NCBI GenBank assembly: GCA_937935205.1
Contig: CALGXU010000395.1
Coordinates: 1-19,519 of the forward strand
From: an uncultured Rothia sp.
GTDB lineage: Bacteria > Actinomycetota > Actinomycetes > Actinomycetales > Micrococcaceae
Direction: 5' to 3'
Length of the DNA stretch: 19,519 nt
The position numbers were made by a program, and so were the translations under genes. Below, one piece after another: positions 1 through 6,905 of the stretch (positions are counted from its first letter, which is position 1; every line of letters starts with the position of its first letter). The notes under the pieces were generated by a model. The model was not told the origin of the DNA and made no database searches. It saw only the letters and a program-made list of their open reading frames with translations.

Positions 1-2
1 CT

Positions 3-1307
3 TTGACCTCGAAGAATACTCTGATTTCGAGCGATAACAAGGGTTATGCGGAGTACCTGCTGGAGACTGAAGATCACGGCGTTGATCGCAATGTTCCCGG
101 TAGCGGTGATGGCTTCGTGGCGGCGTTTGCGAATGCTAATACTGGTGACGTTTCTCCGAATACTTGGCTGAAGCCGGGTCAGGGGCCGACCAATGATGAG
201 TTCAAGAACGTGAAGATTCAGGGTGAGAAGCAGGCTAATGCTGTGCGGTCTCAGTTGAAGAGCGCGGGCACTCCGGTGGGTAAGGGCCTGGATTCGCGTA
301 TCTCGTACTTCAACTTCTCGGGTATGAACGTGGATGCCAAGTACACCGGTAGCGGCCATAACGAGCGTACCTGTCAGGGTTTCCTGGGTACTCCGTTCGG
401 TGCTGGTTCTACCGAGGATGGCGGCGGTGGTTGGGCTGTCTATAAGGAAGGCTCTGGCCGCCCTTCTATTCTGGGTACTTTGGTGTTCACCCCGAGCGCG
501 GCGCAGACGCGTTGCCAGCAGCCGAAGGGCATTCTCTTCTCTGCAAAAAATGGAACGATCATTCAGGAAAAGTATCCGGTGCAGATTATGCGCTTTGGCG
601 ACTACTACCTGCTGGGTATGCCCGGTGAGTTCACCGGTGCGGTGGGCGTGCAGTACCGCCAGGATGCCGCCAAGCTCTTCGGCGTTCCTGAATCGCACAT
701 CATTCTGCAGGGCTACACCAACGCCTACGATCACTACGTGACAACCCCTGAGGAGTACGACTCTCAGCAGTACGAAGGCGGTGCGACCCTCTTCGGCCGT
801 TACACCTCCAGTGCGTTCCGCCAGACCATTAATATTGTTGGAACTTCGCTGAAGAACGGCACTCCGTTGGGCATTGGTGACCGCCCGAATGATCGTCGCC
901 CGGTAGCCAGCCTGCAGGGTAAGGTCGTTTACGATACCCCCATGTTCGGTATGCGTTACGGGCAGGTCACGCAGCAGCCTCAGGATGCTATTGCCGGCCG
1001 CGAAGAGGTGACGGCTCGTTTTGCAGGTGCTCACCCGAATAACAACATGCATCACGACGGTAGCTACTTCGTGATTGAGCGTCGCGTGGGTAATACCTGG
1101 AAGTACTACACTGCGGATAACAACCCGGATACCTTCTTCGAATGGAAGCGCATTGGTGTTTCAGCTTCTCAGGTGACGGTTCGTTGGAAGGTGCCGGCGA
1201 ATACTCCTAAGGGTCAGTACCGCATCCGCTACTACGGCAACGCCAAGAAGAACTCGAAGACTATTACCCCGTTTGAGGGTCAGACTCGAGTCTTCCAGGT
1301 GGCGTAG
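3..1307 (+). CDS. Neutral (non-lysosomal) ceramidase, 5'-truncated by the window edge
   Basis: This is the C-terminal ~434 residues of a neutral ceramidase, a zinc amidase that splits ceramide into sphingosine and fatty acid. The reading frame is open to the left edge, so the TTG at position 3 is not a real start; roughly the first 200-250 residues, including the signal peptide and His zinc ligands, lie outside. Visible family landmarks are the nucleophile block GDVSPN near residue 48 of this fragment, an MPGEFTG block that should carry the zinc-binding Glu, a YTNAYDHYVTTPEEY block with the conserved tyrosines, and the YEGGATLFG block after it. The last ~140 residues form the immunoglobulin-like C-terminal domain usual for the family. 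Bacterial relatives are secreted and act on host or environmental sphingolipids. The gene ends at a TAG and is followed by two hairpins. Family assignment is confident; secretion is inferred. Confidence 0.9.
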   Translation: MTSKNTLISSDNKGYAEYLLETEDHGVDRNVPGSGDGFVAAFANANTGDVSPNTWLKPGQGPTNDEFKNVKIQGEKQANAVRSQLKSAGTPVGKGLDSRISYFNFSGMNVDAKYTGSGHNERTCQGFLGTPFGAGSTEDGGGGWAVYKEGSGRPSILGTLVFTPSAAQTRCQQPKGILFSAKNGTIIQEKYPVQIMRFGDYYLLGMPGEFTGAVGVQYRQDAAKLFGVPESHIILQGYTNAYDHYVTTPEEYDSQQYEGGATLFGRYTSSAFRQTINIVGTSLKNGTPLGIGDRPNDRRPVASLQGKVVYDTPMFGMRYGQVTQQPQDAIAGREEVTARFAGAHPNNNMHHDGSYFVIERRVGNTWKYYTADNNPDTFFEWKRIGVSASQVTVRWKVPANTPKGQYRIRYYGNAKKNSKTITPFEGQTRVFQVA

Positions 1308-1350
1308 CCTAGCAGTCGCTGCGGCTGACCTATAACTGAATACTCTCTTG

Positions 1351-1384
1351 CGGGAGGCGGGTGCAGCTAGGCATTCGCCTCCCG
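1351..1384 (+). terminator. Hairpin downstream of the ceramidase gene
   Basis: A perfect 9-bp stem, CGGGAGGCG (1351-1359) with CGCCTCCCG (1376-1384), encloses a 16-nt loop about 45 bases after the ceramidase stop. There is no T-tract directly after it, so it may stabilise the 3' end or act together with the next hairpin. Confidence 0.5.
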
Positions 1385-1396
1385 TAGTTGTTGATG

Positions 1397-1439
1397 CCGC
1401 CAAGAACCGTCGAGAGGGCTCTTGGCGGTCTTCTGGTTT
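1397..1439 (+). terminator. Probable intrinsic terminator of the ceramidase gene
   Basis: A perfect 9-bp stem, CCGCCAAGA (1397-1405) with TCTTGGCGG (1420-1428), has a 14-nt loop and is followed by the T-rich tail TCTTCTGGTTT. It is the better of two successive hairpins after the ceramidase gene and separates it from the str operon. Confidence 0.6.
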
Positions 1440-1610
1440 AAATTGCGAAAAGGAGGCAAAAGAAGCAGAAGGGGCAAAGGAGGCTGCGGGGGAGGGATGA
1501 ATCCCAAAGATGTAATTTAAGTGAGGCAAATCATTGGCTTTTAGCCTTAGATGGGGGCTTAAAAGCAAAGAATCCCAGCTCTGGCGCTAGATTAAGCGGG
1601 ATTTAACCTG

Positions 1611-1616
1611 TATAGT
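1611..1616 (+). promoter_or_regulatory. Candidate -10 element for the str operon
   Basis: TATAGT matches the bacterial -10 consensus at 5 of 6 positions and is the best such element in the region. The -35 position is poor (TAGATT at 1588-1593, 17-bp spacing), as is common at actinobacterial promoters. If used, transcription would start near 1623 and give a leader of about 350 nt. Confidence 0.35.
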
Positions 1617-1706
1617 CTTATCCGAAGTACTTGAGCTCGGTGCACAAGGATCCACCCCCGGTGGGTTTACGCGGGATATTTCCCGAGGGCACGGGCATGA
1701 TGAATC

Positions 1707-1765
1707 AATGGCAGTATGGATACCGTCCTTTGGCGTTGCTTTTTTGCTGACGCCTAAATGCCATT
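1707..1765 (+). promoter_or_regulatory. Two-tier leader hairpin upstream of rpsL
   Basis: An outer stem, AATGGCA (1707-1713) with TGCCATT (1759-1765), encloses an inner stem, GGCGT (1732-1736) with ACGCC (1750-1754), whose loop contains a run of six T. The structure is followed by TTTAAG, so it could act as an attenuator-like element or as a protein-binding leader structure. The nesting is seen directly; the function is inferred. Confidence 0.45.
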
Positions 1766-1779
1766 TTTAAGTGTGCCCA

Positions 1780-1812
1780 AAAACTTTTTCACCTCTAACG
1801 GTGGGAAGTTTT
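1780..1812 (+). promoter_or_regulatory. Second leader hairpin upstream of rpsL
   Basis: AAAAC (1780-1784) pairs with GTTTT (1808-1812), one T bulges at 1785, then TTTT-CACC (1786-1793) pairs with GGTG-GGAA (1800-1807), including two G-U pairs. This gives about 13 base pairs around the 6-nt loop TCTAAC. It starts 14 bases after the preceding hairpin and looks like part of one folded leader. Confidence 0.45.
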
Positions 1813-1895
1813 AGCCCTGAGAACTCGCCGAGATGTCGAGGAACCTATAGAAACCAACCGGATATGCATCCGAGCGTTTCTGATAACCGAGAGCA

Positions 1896-1913
1896 CCCAT
1901 CCAACGTGATGGG
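1896..1913 (+). promoter_or_regulatory. Third leader hairpin, 59 bases before rpsL
   Basis: CCCATC (1896-1901) pairs perfectly with GATGGG (1908-1913) around the 6-nt loop CAACGT. No T-tract follows, so this is not a terminator. Confidence 0.35.
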
Positions 1914-1972
1914 GGCCAGTAAGTTTATACGGGATTTTCTAACGAAGAACCCGATCAAGCAACGGAGAAAAC

Positions 1973-2347
1973 GTGCCTACTATTCAGCAGCTGGTCCGTA
2001 AGGGCCGGACTCCCAAGGTCGTTAAGACCAAGGCGCCCGCACTGAAGGGCAACCCCATGAAGCGTGGCGTGTGCACCCGTGTGTACACCACCACCCCGAA
2101 GAAGCCGAACTCGGCACTGCGTAAGGTCGCTCGTGTCAAGCTCAACGGCGGCGTCGAGGTTACCGCATACATTCCCGGTGAGGGTCACAACCTGCAGGAG
2201 CACTCGATCGTGCTCGTTCGCGGTGGTCGTGTGAAGGACCTCCCCGGTGTTCGCTACAAGATCGTTCGTGGCGCTCTGGATACCCAGGGTGTTAAGGGTC
2301 GCGGCCAGGCTCGCTCCCGCTACGGCGCTAAGAAGGAGAAGAAGTAA
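1973..2347 (+). CDS. rpsL: 30S ribosomal protein S12
   Basis: S12 sits at the decoding centre of the small subunit and helps monitor codon-anticodon fit. The 124-residue product has the normal actinobacterial length and the signature blocks TTPKKPNSALRK (residues 39-50) and GGRVKDLPGVRY. Lys43 and Lys88, the positions altered in classical streptomycin-resistant strains, are both wild-type lysine, so no S12-based resistance is predicted. The start is GTG, chosen because the protein begins with the conserved MPTIQQLVRKGR and GGAGA (1964-1968) lies at proper distance. This is the first gene of the str operon; its TAA overlaps the rpsG ATG by one base (TAATG), indicating translational coupling. 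Confidence 0.98.
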   Translation: MPTIQQLVRKGRTPKVVKTKAPALKGNPMKRGVCTRVYTTTPKKPNSALRKVARVKLNGGVEVTAYIPGEGHNLQEHSIVLVRGGRVKDLPGVRYKIVRGALDTQGVKGRGQARSRYGAKKEKK

Positions 2348-2817
2348 TGCCTCGTAAGGGTCCCGCTCCCAAGCGTCCCCTCGTAAACGATCCTGTTTAC
2401 GGTTCTGCACTGGTCACCCAGCTGATCAACAAGGTTCTGCTGGACGGCAAGAAGTCCGTCGCAGAGCGCATCGTCTACGGTGCCCTCGAGGGCGTCGAGA
2501 AGAAGACCGGTTCTGACCCGGTCGCAACCCTGAAGAAGGCTATGGACAACATCAAGCCTTCTCTCGAGGTTCGCTCCCGCCGCGTTGGCGGTGCAACCTA
2601 CCAGGTTCCGGTTGAGGTTCGCCCCGGCCGTTCCACCGCTCTGGCTCTCCGCTGGCTCGTTGGCTTCTCCAAGCAGCGCCGCGAGAAGACCATGACTGAG
2701 CGTCTGATGAACGAGATCCTGGATGCATCCAATGGTCTCGGTGCCGCTGTGAAGCGTCGCGAGGACACTCACAAGATGGCCGAGTCCAACAAGGCCTTCG
2801 CACACTACCGCTGGTAA
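2347..2817 (+). CDS. rpsG: 30S ribosomal protein S7
   Basis: S7 nucleates assembly of the 30S head by binding the 3' domain of 16S rRNA. At 156 residues it has the standard bacterial length. It begins MPRKGPAPKR and carries the conserved block ending VRPGRSTALALRWLVGFSKQR. Its ATG shares one base with the rpsL stop, so the two are probably coupled. In Escherichia coli S7 is the translational repressor of the str operon; whether the structured regions here serve the same purpose cannot be seen. A strong hairpin follows the stop, before fusA. Confidence 0.98.
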   Translation: MPRKGPAPKRPLVNDPVYGSALVTQLINKVLLDGKKSVAERIVYGALEGVEKKTGSDPVATLKKAMDNIKPSLEVRSRRVGGATYQVPVEVRPGRSTALALRWLVGFSKQRREKTMTERLMNEILDASNGLGAAVKRREDTHKMAESNKAFAHYRW

Positions 2818-2819
2818 TT

Positions 2820-2867
2820 CTCCGTTTAGAGCCTGCCGAGTCGATTCGAGTCGGCAGGCTTTCGGAG
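2820..2867 (+). terminator. Strong hairpin between rpsG and fusA (attenuator or partial terminator)
   Basis: AGCCTGCCGA (2830-2839) pairs perfectly with TCGGCAGGCT (2851-2860) around an 11-nt loop, and an outer stem CTCCG (2820-2824) with CGGAG (2863-2867) closes the whole. It starts three bases after the rpsG stop and has only a short T-run after the inner stem, so it probably lowers or times transcription into fusA, or protects the rpsL-rpsG mRNA end. Confidence 0.6.
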
Positions 2868-2889
2868 TATCTCATTTAGGGAGAATAAC

Positions 2890-5004
2890 GTGGCACTTGA
2901 CGTGTTCACCGACCTTAACAAGGTCCGCAACATCGGTATTATGGCGCACATCGACGCCGGTAAGACCACCACCACTGAGCGCATTCTGTTCTACACCGGT
3001 ATTAACCACAAGATCGGTGAGACCCACGACGGCGCTTCCACCATGGACTGGATGGCTCAGGAGCAGGAGCGAGGTATTACCATTACCTCCGCAGCAACCA
3101 CCTGCTTCTGGAAGGACAACCAGATCAACATTATCGACACCCCCGGTCACGTCGACTTCACCGTTGAGGTTGAGCGCTCCCTGCGCGTCCTCGACGGCGC
3201 AGTTGCTGTGTTCGACGGCAAGGAAGGTGTTGAGCCCCAGTCTGAGACCGTTTGGCGCCAGGCTGACAAGTACGATGTCCCCCGTATCTGCTTCGTCAAC
3301 AAGATGGACAAGATGGGTGCTGACTTCTACTTCACCGTTCAGACCATCATCGACCGCCTGGGCGCACGCCCGCTGGTTGTTCAGCTCCCCATCGGTGCTG
3401 AGAGCGACTTCCTCGGTGTTGTCGACCTGCTCGAAATGAAGGCATACGTCTGGCCCGGCGACGCCAAGGGTGACGTGACCATGGGCTCCTCTTACGAGGT
3501 TCAGGACATTCCTGCTGACCTGGTTGAGAAGGCTGAGCAGTACCGCGCTGAGCTGGTTGAGGCTGTTGCTGAGGCTAGCGAAGAGCTCATGGAGAAGTAC
3601 CTCGAAGAGGGCGAGCTGACCATCCCCGAGATCAAGGCTGGTATCCGTCAGCTGGTTATCGCTGGCGAGGCATTCCCCGTTCTCTGTGGTTCTGCATTCA
3701 AGAACCGCGGTGTTCAGCCCATGCTGGATGCTGTGATCGAGTACCTGCCCTCCCCGCTGGACGTTCCGGATGTTGTCGGCTCCAACCCCTCCAACGAGGA
3801 AGAGAAGCTGACCCGTAAGGCATCCGCAGACGAGCCCTTCGCAGCACTGGCGTTCAAGGTTGCAGCTCACCCGTTCTACGGTCAGCTGACCTACACCCGT
3901 GTGTACTCCGGTACCGCAGCTCAGGGCCAGCAGGTTCTGAACTCCACCAAGGGTAAGAAGGAGCGCATCGGTAAGCTCTTCCAGATGCACTCCAACAAGG
4001 AGAACCCGGTTGAGGAAATCACCGCAGGTCACATTTACGCTGCGATTGGTCTGAAGGACACCACCACCGGTGACACCCTGTGCGACCCCGCACACCCGAT
4101 CGTTCTCGAGTCGATGACCTTCCCCGACCCCGTGATCTTCGTGGCTATCGAGCCCAAGACCAAGGGTGACCAGGAGAAGATGTCCACCGCTATCCAGAAG
4201 CTTTCCGCTGAGGACCCCACCTTCACCGTTTCGCTGAACGAAGAAACCGGTCAGACCGAAATCGGTGGTATGGGTGAGCTGCACCTGGACATCATCGTTG
4301 ACCGTATGAAGCGTGAGTTCAAGGTTGAGGCTAACGTTGGTAAGCCTCAGGTTGCTTACCGCGAGACCATCAAGAAGGCAGTCGAGAAGGTCGATTACAC
4401 CCACAAGAAGCAGACCGGTGGTTCCGGTCAGTTCGCAAAGGTGCAGGTCTCCTTCGAGCCCTTGCCCCTGGATGGCGAAGAGCTGTACCTGTTCGAGGAC
4501 AAGGTCACCGGTGGCCGCGTTCCTCGCGAGTACATCCCCTCGGTCGACGCTGGTATCCAGGACGCTATGAAGTTCGGTGTCCTCGCTGGCTACCCGATGG
4601 TGGGCGTGAAGGCAACCCTGATCGACGGTGCTTACCACGACGTCGACTCCTCCGAAATGGCGTTCAAGATCGCTGGTTCGATGGTCTTCAAGGAAGGCGC
4701 TAAGCGCGCTAACCCGGTCCTGCTCGAGCCGCTGATGGACGTTGAGGTTCGTACCCCCGAGGAGTACATGGGCGACGTTATCGGCGACCTGAACTCCCGC
4801 CGTGGCCAGGTTCGTTCCATGGAGGACGCATCCGGCGTTAAGATCATCAAGGCTATTGTGCCCCTGACCGAAATGTTCGGTTACATTGGCGACCTGCGTG
4901 GTAAGACCCAGGGTCGTGCAGTGTTCTCGATGGCATTCGACAGCTACGGCGAGGTTCCCAAGAACGTCGCTGACGAGATCATCCAGAAGAGCCGCGGCGA
5001 GTAA
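2890..5004 (+). CDS. fusA: Elongation factor G
   Basis: EF-G is the GTPase that drives ribosomal translocation and, with RRF, ribosome recycling. The 704-residue product is full length. GTPase motifs are intact: AHIDAGKT (19-26), RGIT (61-64), DTPGH (83-87) and NKMD (137-140), followed by the domain II-V sequence that mimics tRNA, including the conserved HKKQTGGSGQFAKV stretch of domain IV. The start is GTG with an AGGGAGA ribosome site (2878-2884); an ATG further in would cut into the conserved N-terminus. It follows rpsG after 72 bases containing a strong hairpin, and is separated from tuf by another hairpin, so its dose may be set independently within the str operon. Codon use is strongly biased, as expected for a highly expressed gene. 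Confidence 0.98.
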   Translation: MALDVFTDLNKVRNIGIMAHIDAGKTTTTERILFYTGINHKIGETHDGASTMDWMAQEQERGITITSAATTCFWKDNQINIIDTPGHVDFTVEVERSLRVLDGAVAVFDGKEGVEPQSETVWRQADKYDVPRICFVNKMDKMGADFYFTVQTIIDRLGARPLVVQLPIGAESDFLGVVDLLEMKAYVWPGDAKGDVTMGSSYEVQDIPADLVEKAEQYRAELVEAVAEASEELMEKYLEEGELTIPEIKAGIRQLVIAGEAFPVLCGSAFKNRGVQPMLDAVIEYLPSPLDVPDVVGSNPSNEEEKLTRKASADEPFAALAFKVAAHPFYGQLTYTRVYSGTAAQGQQVLNSTKGKKERIGKLFQMHSNKENPVEEITAGHIYAAIGLKDTTTGDTLCDPAHPIVLESMTFPDPVIFVAIEPKTKGDQEKMSTAIQKLSAEDPTFTVSLNEETGQTEIGGMGELHLDIIVDRMKREFKVEANVGKPQVAYRETIKKAVEKVDYTHKKQTGGSGQFAKVQVSFEPLPLDGEELYLFEDKVTGGRVPREYIPSVDAGIQDAMKFGVLAGYPMVGVKATLIDGAYHDVDSSEMAFKIAGSMVFKEGAKRANPVLLEPLMDVEVRTPEEYMGDVIGDLNSRRGQVRSMEDASGVKIIKAIVPLTEMFGYIGDLRGKTQGRAVFSMAFDSYGEVPKNVADEIIQKSRGE

Positions 5005-5020
5005 TTTCCGCGTCTCACCC

Positions 5021-5051
5021 GTGGGTCACGGGTCAAAAACCTGTGGCCCAC
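5021..5051 (+). terminator. Hairpin between fusA and tuf, with a competing fold
   Basis: A 13-pair stem (5021-5033 with 5039-5051, two G-U or T-G wobbles) closes a CAAAA loop and is followed within a few bases by AAAATTTT. The segment CACGGGT (5027-5033) can instead pair perfectly with ACCCGTG (5017-5023) around a 3-nt loop, so two mutually exclusive folds exist. It may terminate or attenuate the upstream str transcript before a separate tuf promoter. Confidence 0.55.
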
Positions 5052-5204
5052 ACCAAAATTTTCAATTAAATCCATTATTGAGAGCATGAACAGTTTCATC
5101 TCTGCGGCGTAATCCGCTATTGTAGACGCTAGACCGTTTTATAACGGGATGCGCCGGAGCGAAGATCCGCGTGCATGTTTTCAATCGTTCTAGGAGGAAC
5201 ACTC
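5052..5204 (+). promoter_or_regulatory. tuf promoter and leader region
   Basis: This AT-richer gap before tuf contains two possible -10 elements, TATTGT (5118-5123) and TATAAC (5140-5145), neither with a convincing -35. A small hairpin, CCGTT-ttat-AACGG, occupies 5134-5147 and overlaps the second element. The ribosome site AGGAGG (5192-5197) lies 7 bases before the TTG start. A dedicated tuf promoter is likely but its exact position is not resolved. Confidence 0.4.
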
Positions 5205-6395
5205 TTGGCTAAGGCTAAGTTCGAGCGCTCCAAGCCTCACGTTAACGTCGGTACCATTGGTCACGTTGACCACGGTAAGACCACCCTGACCGCAGCAATC
5301 TCCAAGGTTCTGGCTGACAAGTACCCGGACCTGAACGAGAAGCGCGACTTCGGTATGATCGACTCCGCTCCCGAGGAGCGCCAGCGCGGTATTACCATTA
5401 ACATTGCTCACATCGAGTACCAGACTGAGAAGCGCCACTACGCACACGTTGACGCTCCCGGCCACGCTGACTACGTCAAGAACATGATTACCGGTGCGGC
5501 TCAGATGGACGGCGCAATCCTCGTGGTTGCTGCTACCGACGGCCCCATGGCACAGACCCGCGAGCACGTTCTGCTCGCTCGCCAGGTTGGCGTCCCCACC
5601 CTGCTGGTTGCACTGAACAAGGCAGACATGGTTGACGACGAAGAGCTCCTCGACCTCGTCGAGATGGAGGTCCGTGACCTCCTCTCCTCGCAGGAGTTCG
5701 ACGGCGACAACGCTCCCGTTGTTCGCGTTTCCGCACTGAAGGCTCTCGAAGGCGACCCCGAGTGGGTAGCTAAGGTCGAGGAGCTCATGGACGCAGTCGA
5801 CACCTACATTCCGGACCCCGTGCGTGAGAAGGACAAGCCCTTCCTCATGCCCATCGAGGACGTCTTCACCATTACCGGTCGTGGCACCGTTGTTACCGGT
5901 CGTGCAGAGCGCGGTACCCTGAAGATCAACTCCGAGGTCGAGATCGTCGGTATCCGCCCGATCCAGAAGACCACCGTTACCGGTATCGAGATGTTCCACA
6001 AGCAGCTCGACGAAGCATGGGCAGGCGAGAACTGTGGTCTGCTGCTGCGTGGTCTGAAGCGTGACGATGTTGAGCGTGGTCAGGTTGTCGTGGAGCCGGG
6101 CTCCATCACCCCCCACACCGAGTTCGAGGCAAACGTCTACATCCTCTCCAAGGATGAGGGCGGCCGTCACAACCCGTTCTACTCCAACTACCGTCCTCAG
6201 TTCTACTTCCGTACCACTGACGTGACCGGCGTTATCACCCTCCCCGAGGGCACCGAGATGGTTATGCCCGGTGACAACACCGAGATGACCGTTACCCTGA
6301 TCCAGGAAATCGCAATGGAAGAGGGCCTCGGCTTCGCTATCCGTGAGGGTGGCCGCACCGTTGGTTCGGGTCGTGTTACCAAGATCATCAAGTAA
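5205..6395 (+). CDS. tuf: Elongation factor Tu
   Basis: EF-Tu delivers aminoacyl-tRNA to the ribosomal A site and is normally the most abundant cell protein. I place the start at the TTG at 5205, not the ATG at 5175. The TTG product begins MAKAKFERSKPHVNVGTIGH, exactly the family N-terminus; it has a consensus AGGAGG 7 bases upstream; and it gives 396 residues, the family length. The ATG start would add ten residues translated from the ribosome site itself. Motifs: GHVDHGKT (19-26), RGIT (61-64), DAPGH (83-87), NKAD (138-141). The C-terminal domain 3 is complete. The residue before FAIREGG is Gly in EEGLGFAIREGG, where E. coli has Arg; this lies near the kirromycin-binding face but no resistance is claimed. 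Last gene of the str group; a perfect terminator follows. Confidence 0.97.
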   Translation: MAKAKFERSKPHVNVGTIGHVDHGKTTLTAAISKVLADKYPDLNEKRDFGMIDSAPEERQRGITINIAHIEYQTEKRHYAHVDAPGHADYVKNMITGAAQMDGAILVVAATDGPMAQTREHVLLARQVGVPTLLVALNKADMVDDEELLDLVEMEVRDLLSSQEFDGDNAPVVRVSALKALEGDPEWVAKVEELMDAVDTYIPDPVREKDKPFLMPIEDVFTITGRGTVVTGRAERGTLKINSEVEIVGIRPIQKTTVTGIEMFHKQLDEAWAGENCGLLLRGLKRDDVERGQVVVEPGSITPHTEFEANVYILSKDEGGRHNPFYSNYRPQFYFRTTDVTGVITLPEGTEMVMPGDNTEMTVTLIQEIAMEEGLGFAIREGGRTVGSGRVTKIIK

Positions 6396-6432
6396 TTGCC
6401 GTAAATTTACGACAATTCGCTAAAGATCTGCC

Positions 6433-6448
6433 GGAGGGGAAACCCTCC
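6433..6448 (+). promoter_or_regulatory. Small GNRA-type hairpin after tuf
   Basis: GGAGGG (6433-6438) and CCCTCC (6443-6448) enclose GAAA, a stable tetraloop. It lies between the tuf stop and the tuf terminator and may protect the mRNA 3' end from exonucleases. Confidence 0.45.
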
Positions 6449-6465
6449 ACCAGGTAGCGATACTC

Positions 6466-6495
6466 AAGGACCCCCGCATCTGCGGGGGTCCTTTT
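6466..6495 (+). terminator. Intrinsic terminator of the str operon after tuf
   Basis: AAGGACCCCCGC (6466-6477) pairs perfectly with GCGGGGGTCCTT (6482-6493) around an ATCT loop and continues into TTTTG. This 12-bp GC-rich stem with a T-tail is a classical factor-independent terminator at the end of tuf. Confidence 0.93.
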
Positions 6496-6840
6496 GTTAT
6501 GCCCTTTTGCGGGTTGTTGAGGGCCCCAAAGGGGTAGGTGCCTATCTTCCCCACCAGAGACCTCGTAAAACACGTTCTGAGCGCTATAGATGCCCTCCGA
6601 CGGGCTCTTGGGCTTCTGCATGGCAGAAGCCCACGCTAAAAGATAGTGGAATACAGGATTCTCATCGGCGAGGGCTCTTATTGCGGCGGCAGTATTACAC
6701 GCCTGTACCCCATGCCTGTCGCAGAGCATAGGGGAACGGATACTCTGCCAGAGCTTACCGTTCTTAGCTGCCCGTACATTTTCAAGGTGCTGGCAAAAGG
6801 AAGCGAAAAGAGGCTGCGGGTACGGATAAGACTTGCGGAC
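6496..6840. other. Non-coding gap between convergent transcription units
   Basis: These 345 bases lie between the tuf terminator and the terminator of the convergent membrane-protein gene. I find no gene: the open frames on either strand are not protein-like and the longest runs through both terminators. There is a perfect 11-bp hairpin, TGGGCTTCTGC (6609-6619) with GCAGAAGCCCA (6623-6633), closed by a 3-nt ATG loop, without a T-tail on either strand. A purine-rich segment near 6792-6820 resembles one at 1455-1490. Confidence 0.5.
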
Positions 6841-6877
6841 AAAGAAAAACGGTTCCCAGCCCGAAGGCTGGGAACCG
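6841..6877 (-). terminator. Intrinsic terminator of the large membrane-protein gene
   Basis: Read on the minus strand, CGGTTCCCAGCC and GGCTGGGAACCG form a perfect 12-bp stem (6850-6861 with 6866-6877) around a TTCG loop, followed directly by TTTTTCTTT. A UUCG tetraloop plus T-tract, 85 bases after the stop codon of the minus-strand gene, is a textbook terminator. Confidence 0.93.
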
Positions 6878-6905
6878 CAATTCGAATGACTGCCCCTCGG
6901 AAGGG

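Larger units (their letters stand above)
1440..1972 (+). other. Long non-coding region and str-operon leader
   Basis: This 533-base stretch lies between the ceramidase terminator and rpsL and holds no credible gene; short open frames here lack ribosome sites and protein-like composition. The first part (about 1445-1500) is purine-rich. From about 1611 on it has the properties of a promoter followed by a structured 5' leader with three separately listed hairpins. A smaller dyad, CGGGA-tatt-TCCCG, lies at 1672-1685. Confidence 0.6.

Noticed and set aside
1161..1568. A minus-strand frame over the ceramidase end and its terminators
   Set aside because: It is antisense to a real gene and to both terminator hairpins; the Ser/Ala/Phe repeats come from the purine-rich stretch near 1450-1490.
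1771..2001. A small + strand frame overlapping the rpsL start
   Set aside because: No ribosome site; it overlaps a leader hairpin and the rpsL coding region in another frame.
1973..2347. Streptomycin-resistance type S12
   Set aside because: Lys43 and Lys88 are both the wild-type lysines, so no S12-based resistance is supported.
2872..4638. A 588-residue open frame antisense to fusA
   Set aside because: It is the exact complement of a certain gene. Strong codon bias of highly expressed GC-rich genes removes stops from the antisense frame; the translation is low-complexity Leu/Val/Gly-rich with no domain.
5175..5204. ATG start for tuf with a ten-residue extension
   Set aside because: The extension is translated from the Shine-Dalgarno region, has no own ribosome site, and is absent from the EF-Tu family.
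6609..6633. 11-bp hairpin in the tuf/membrane-protein gap as a terminator
   Set aside because: No T-tract on either strand; real terminators with T-tails lie on both sides of it.
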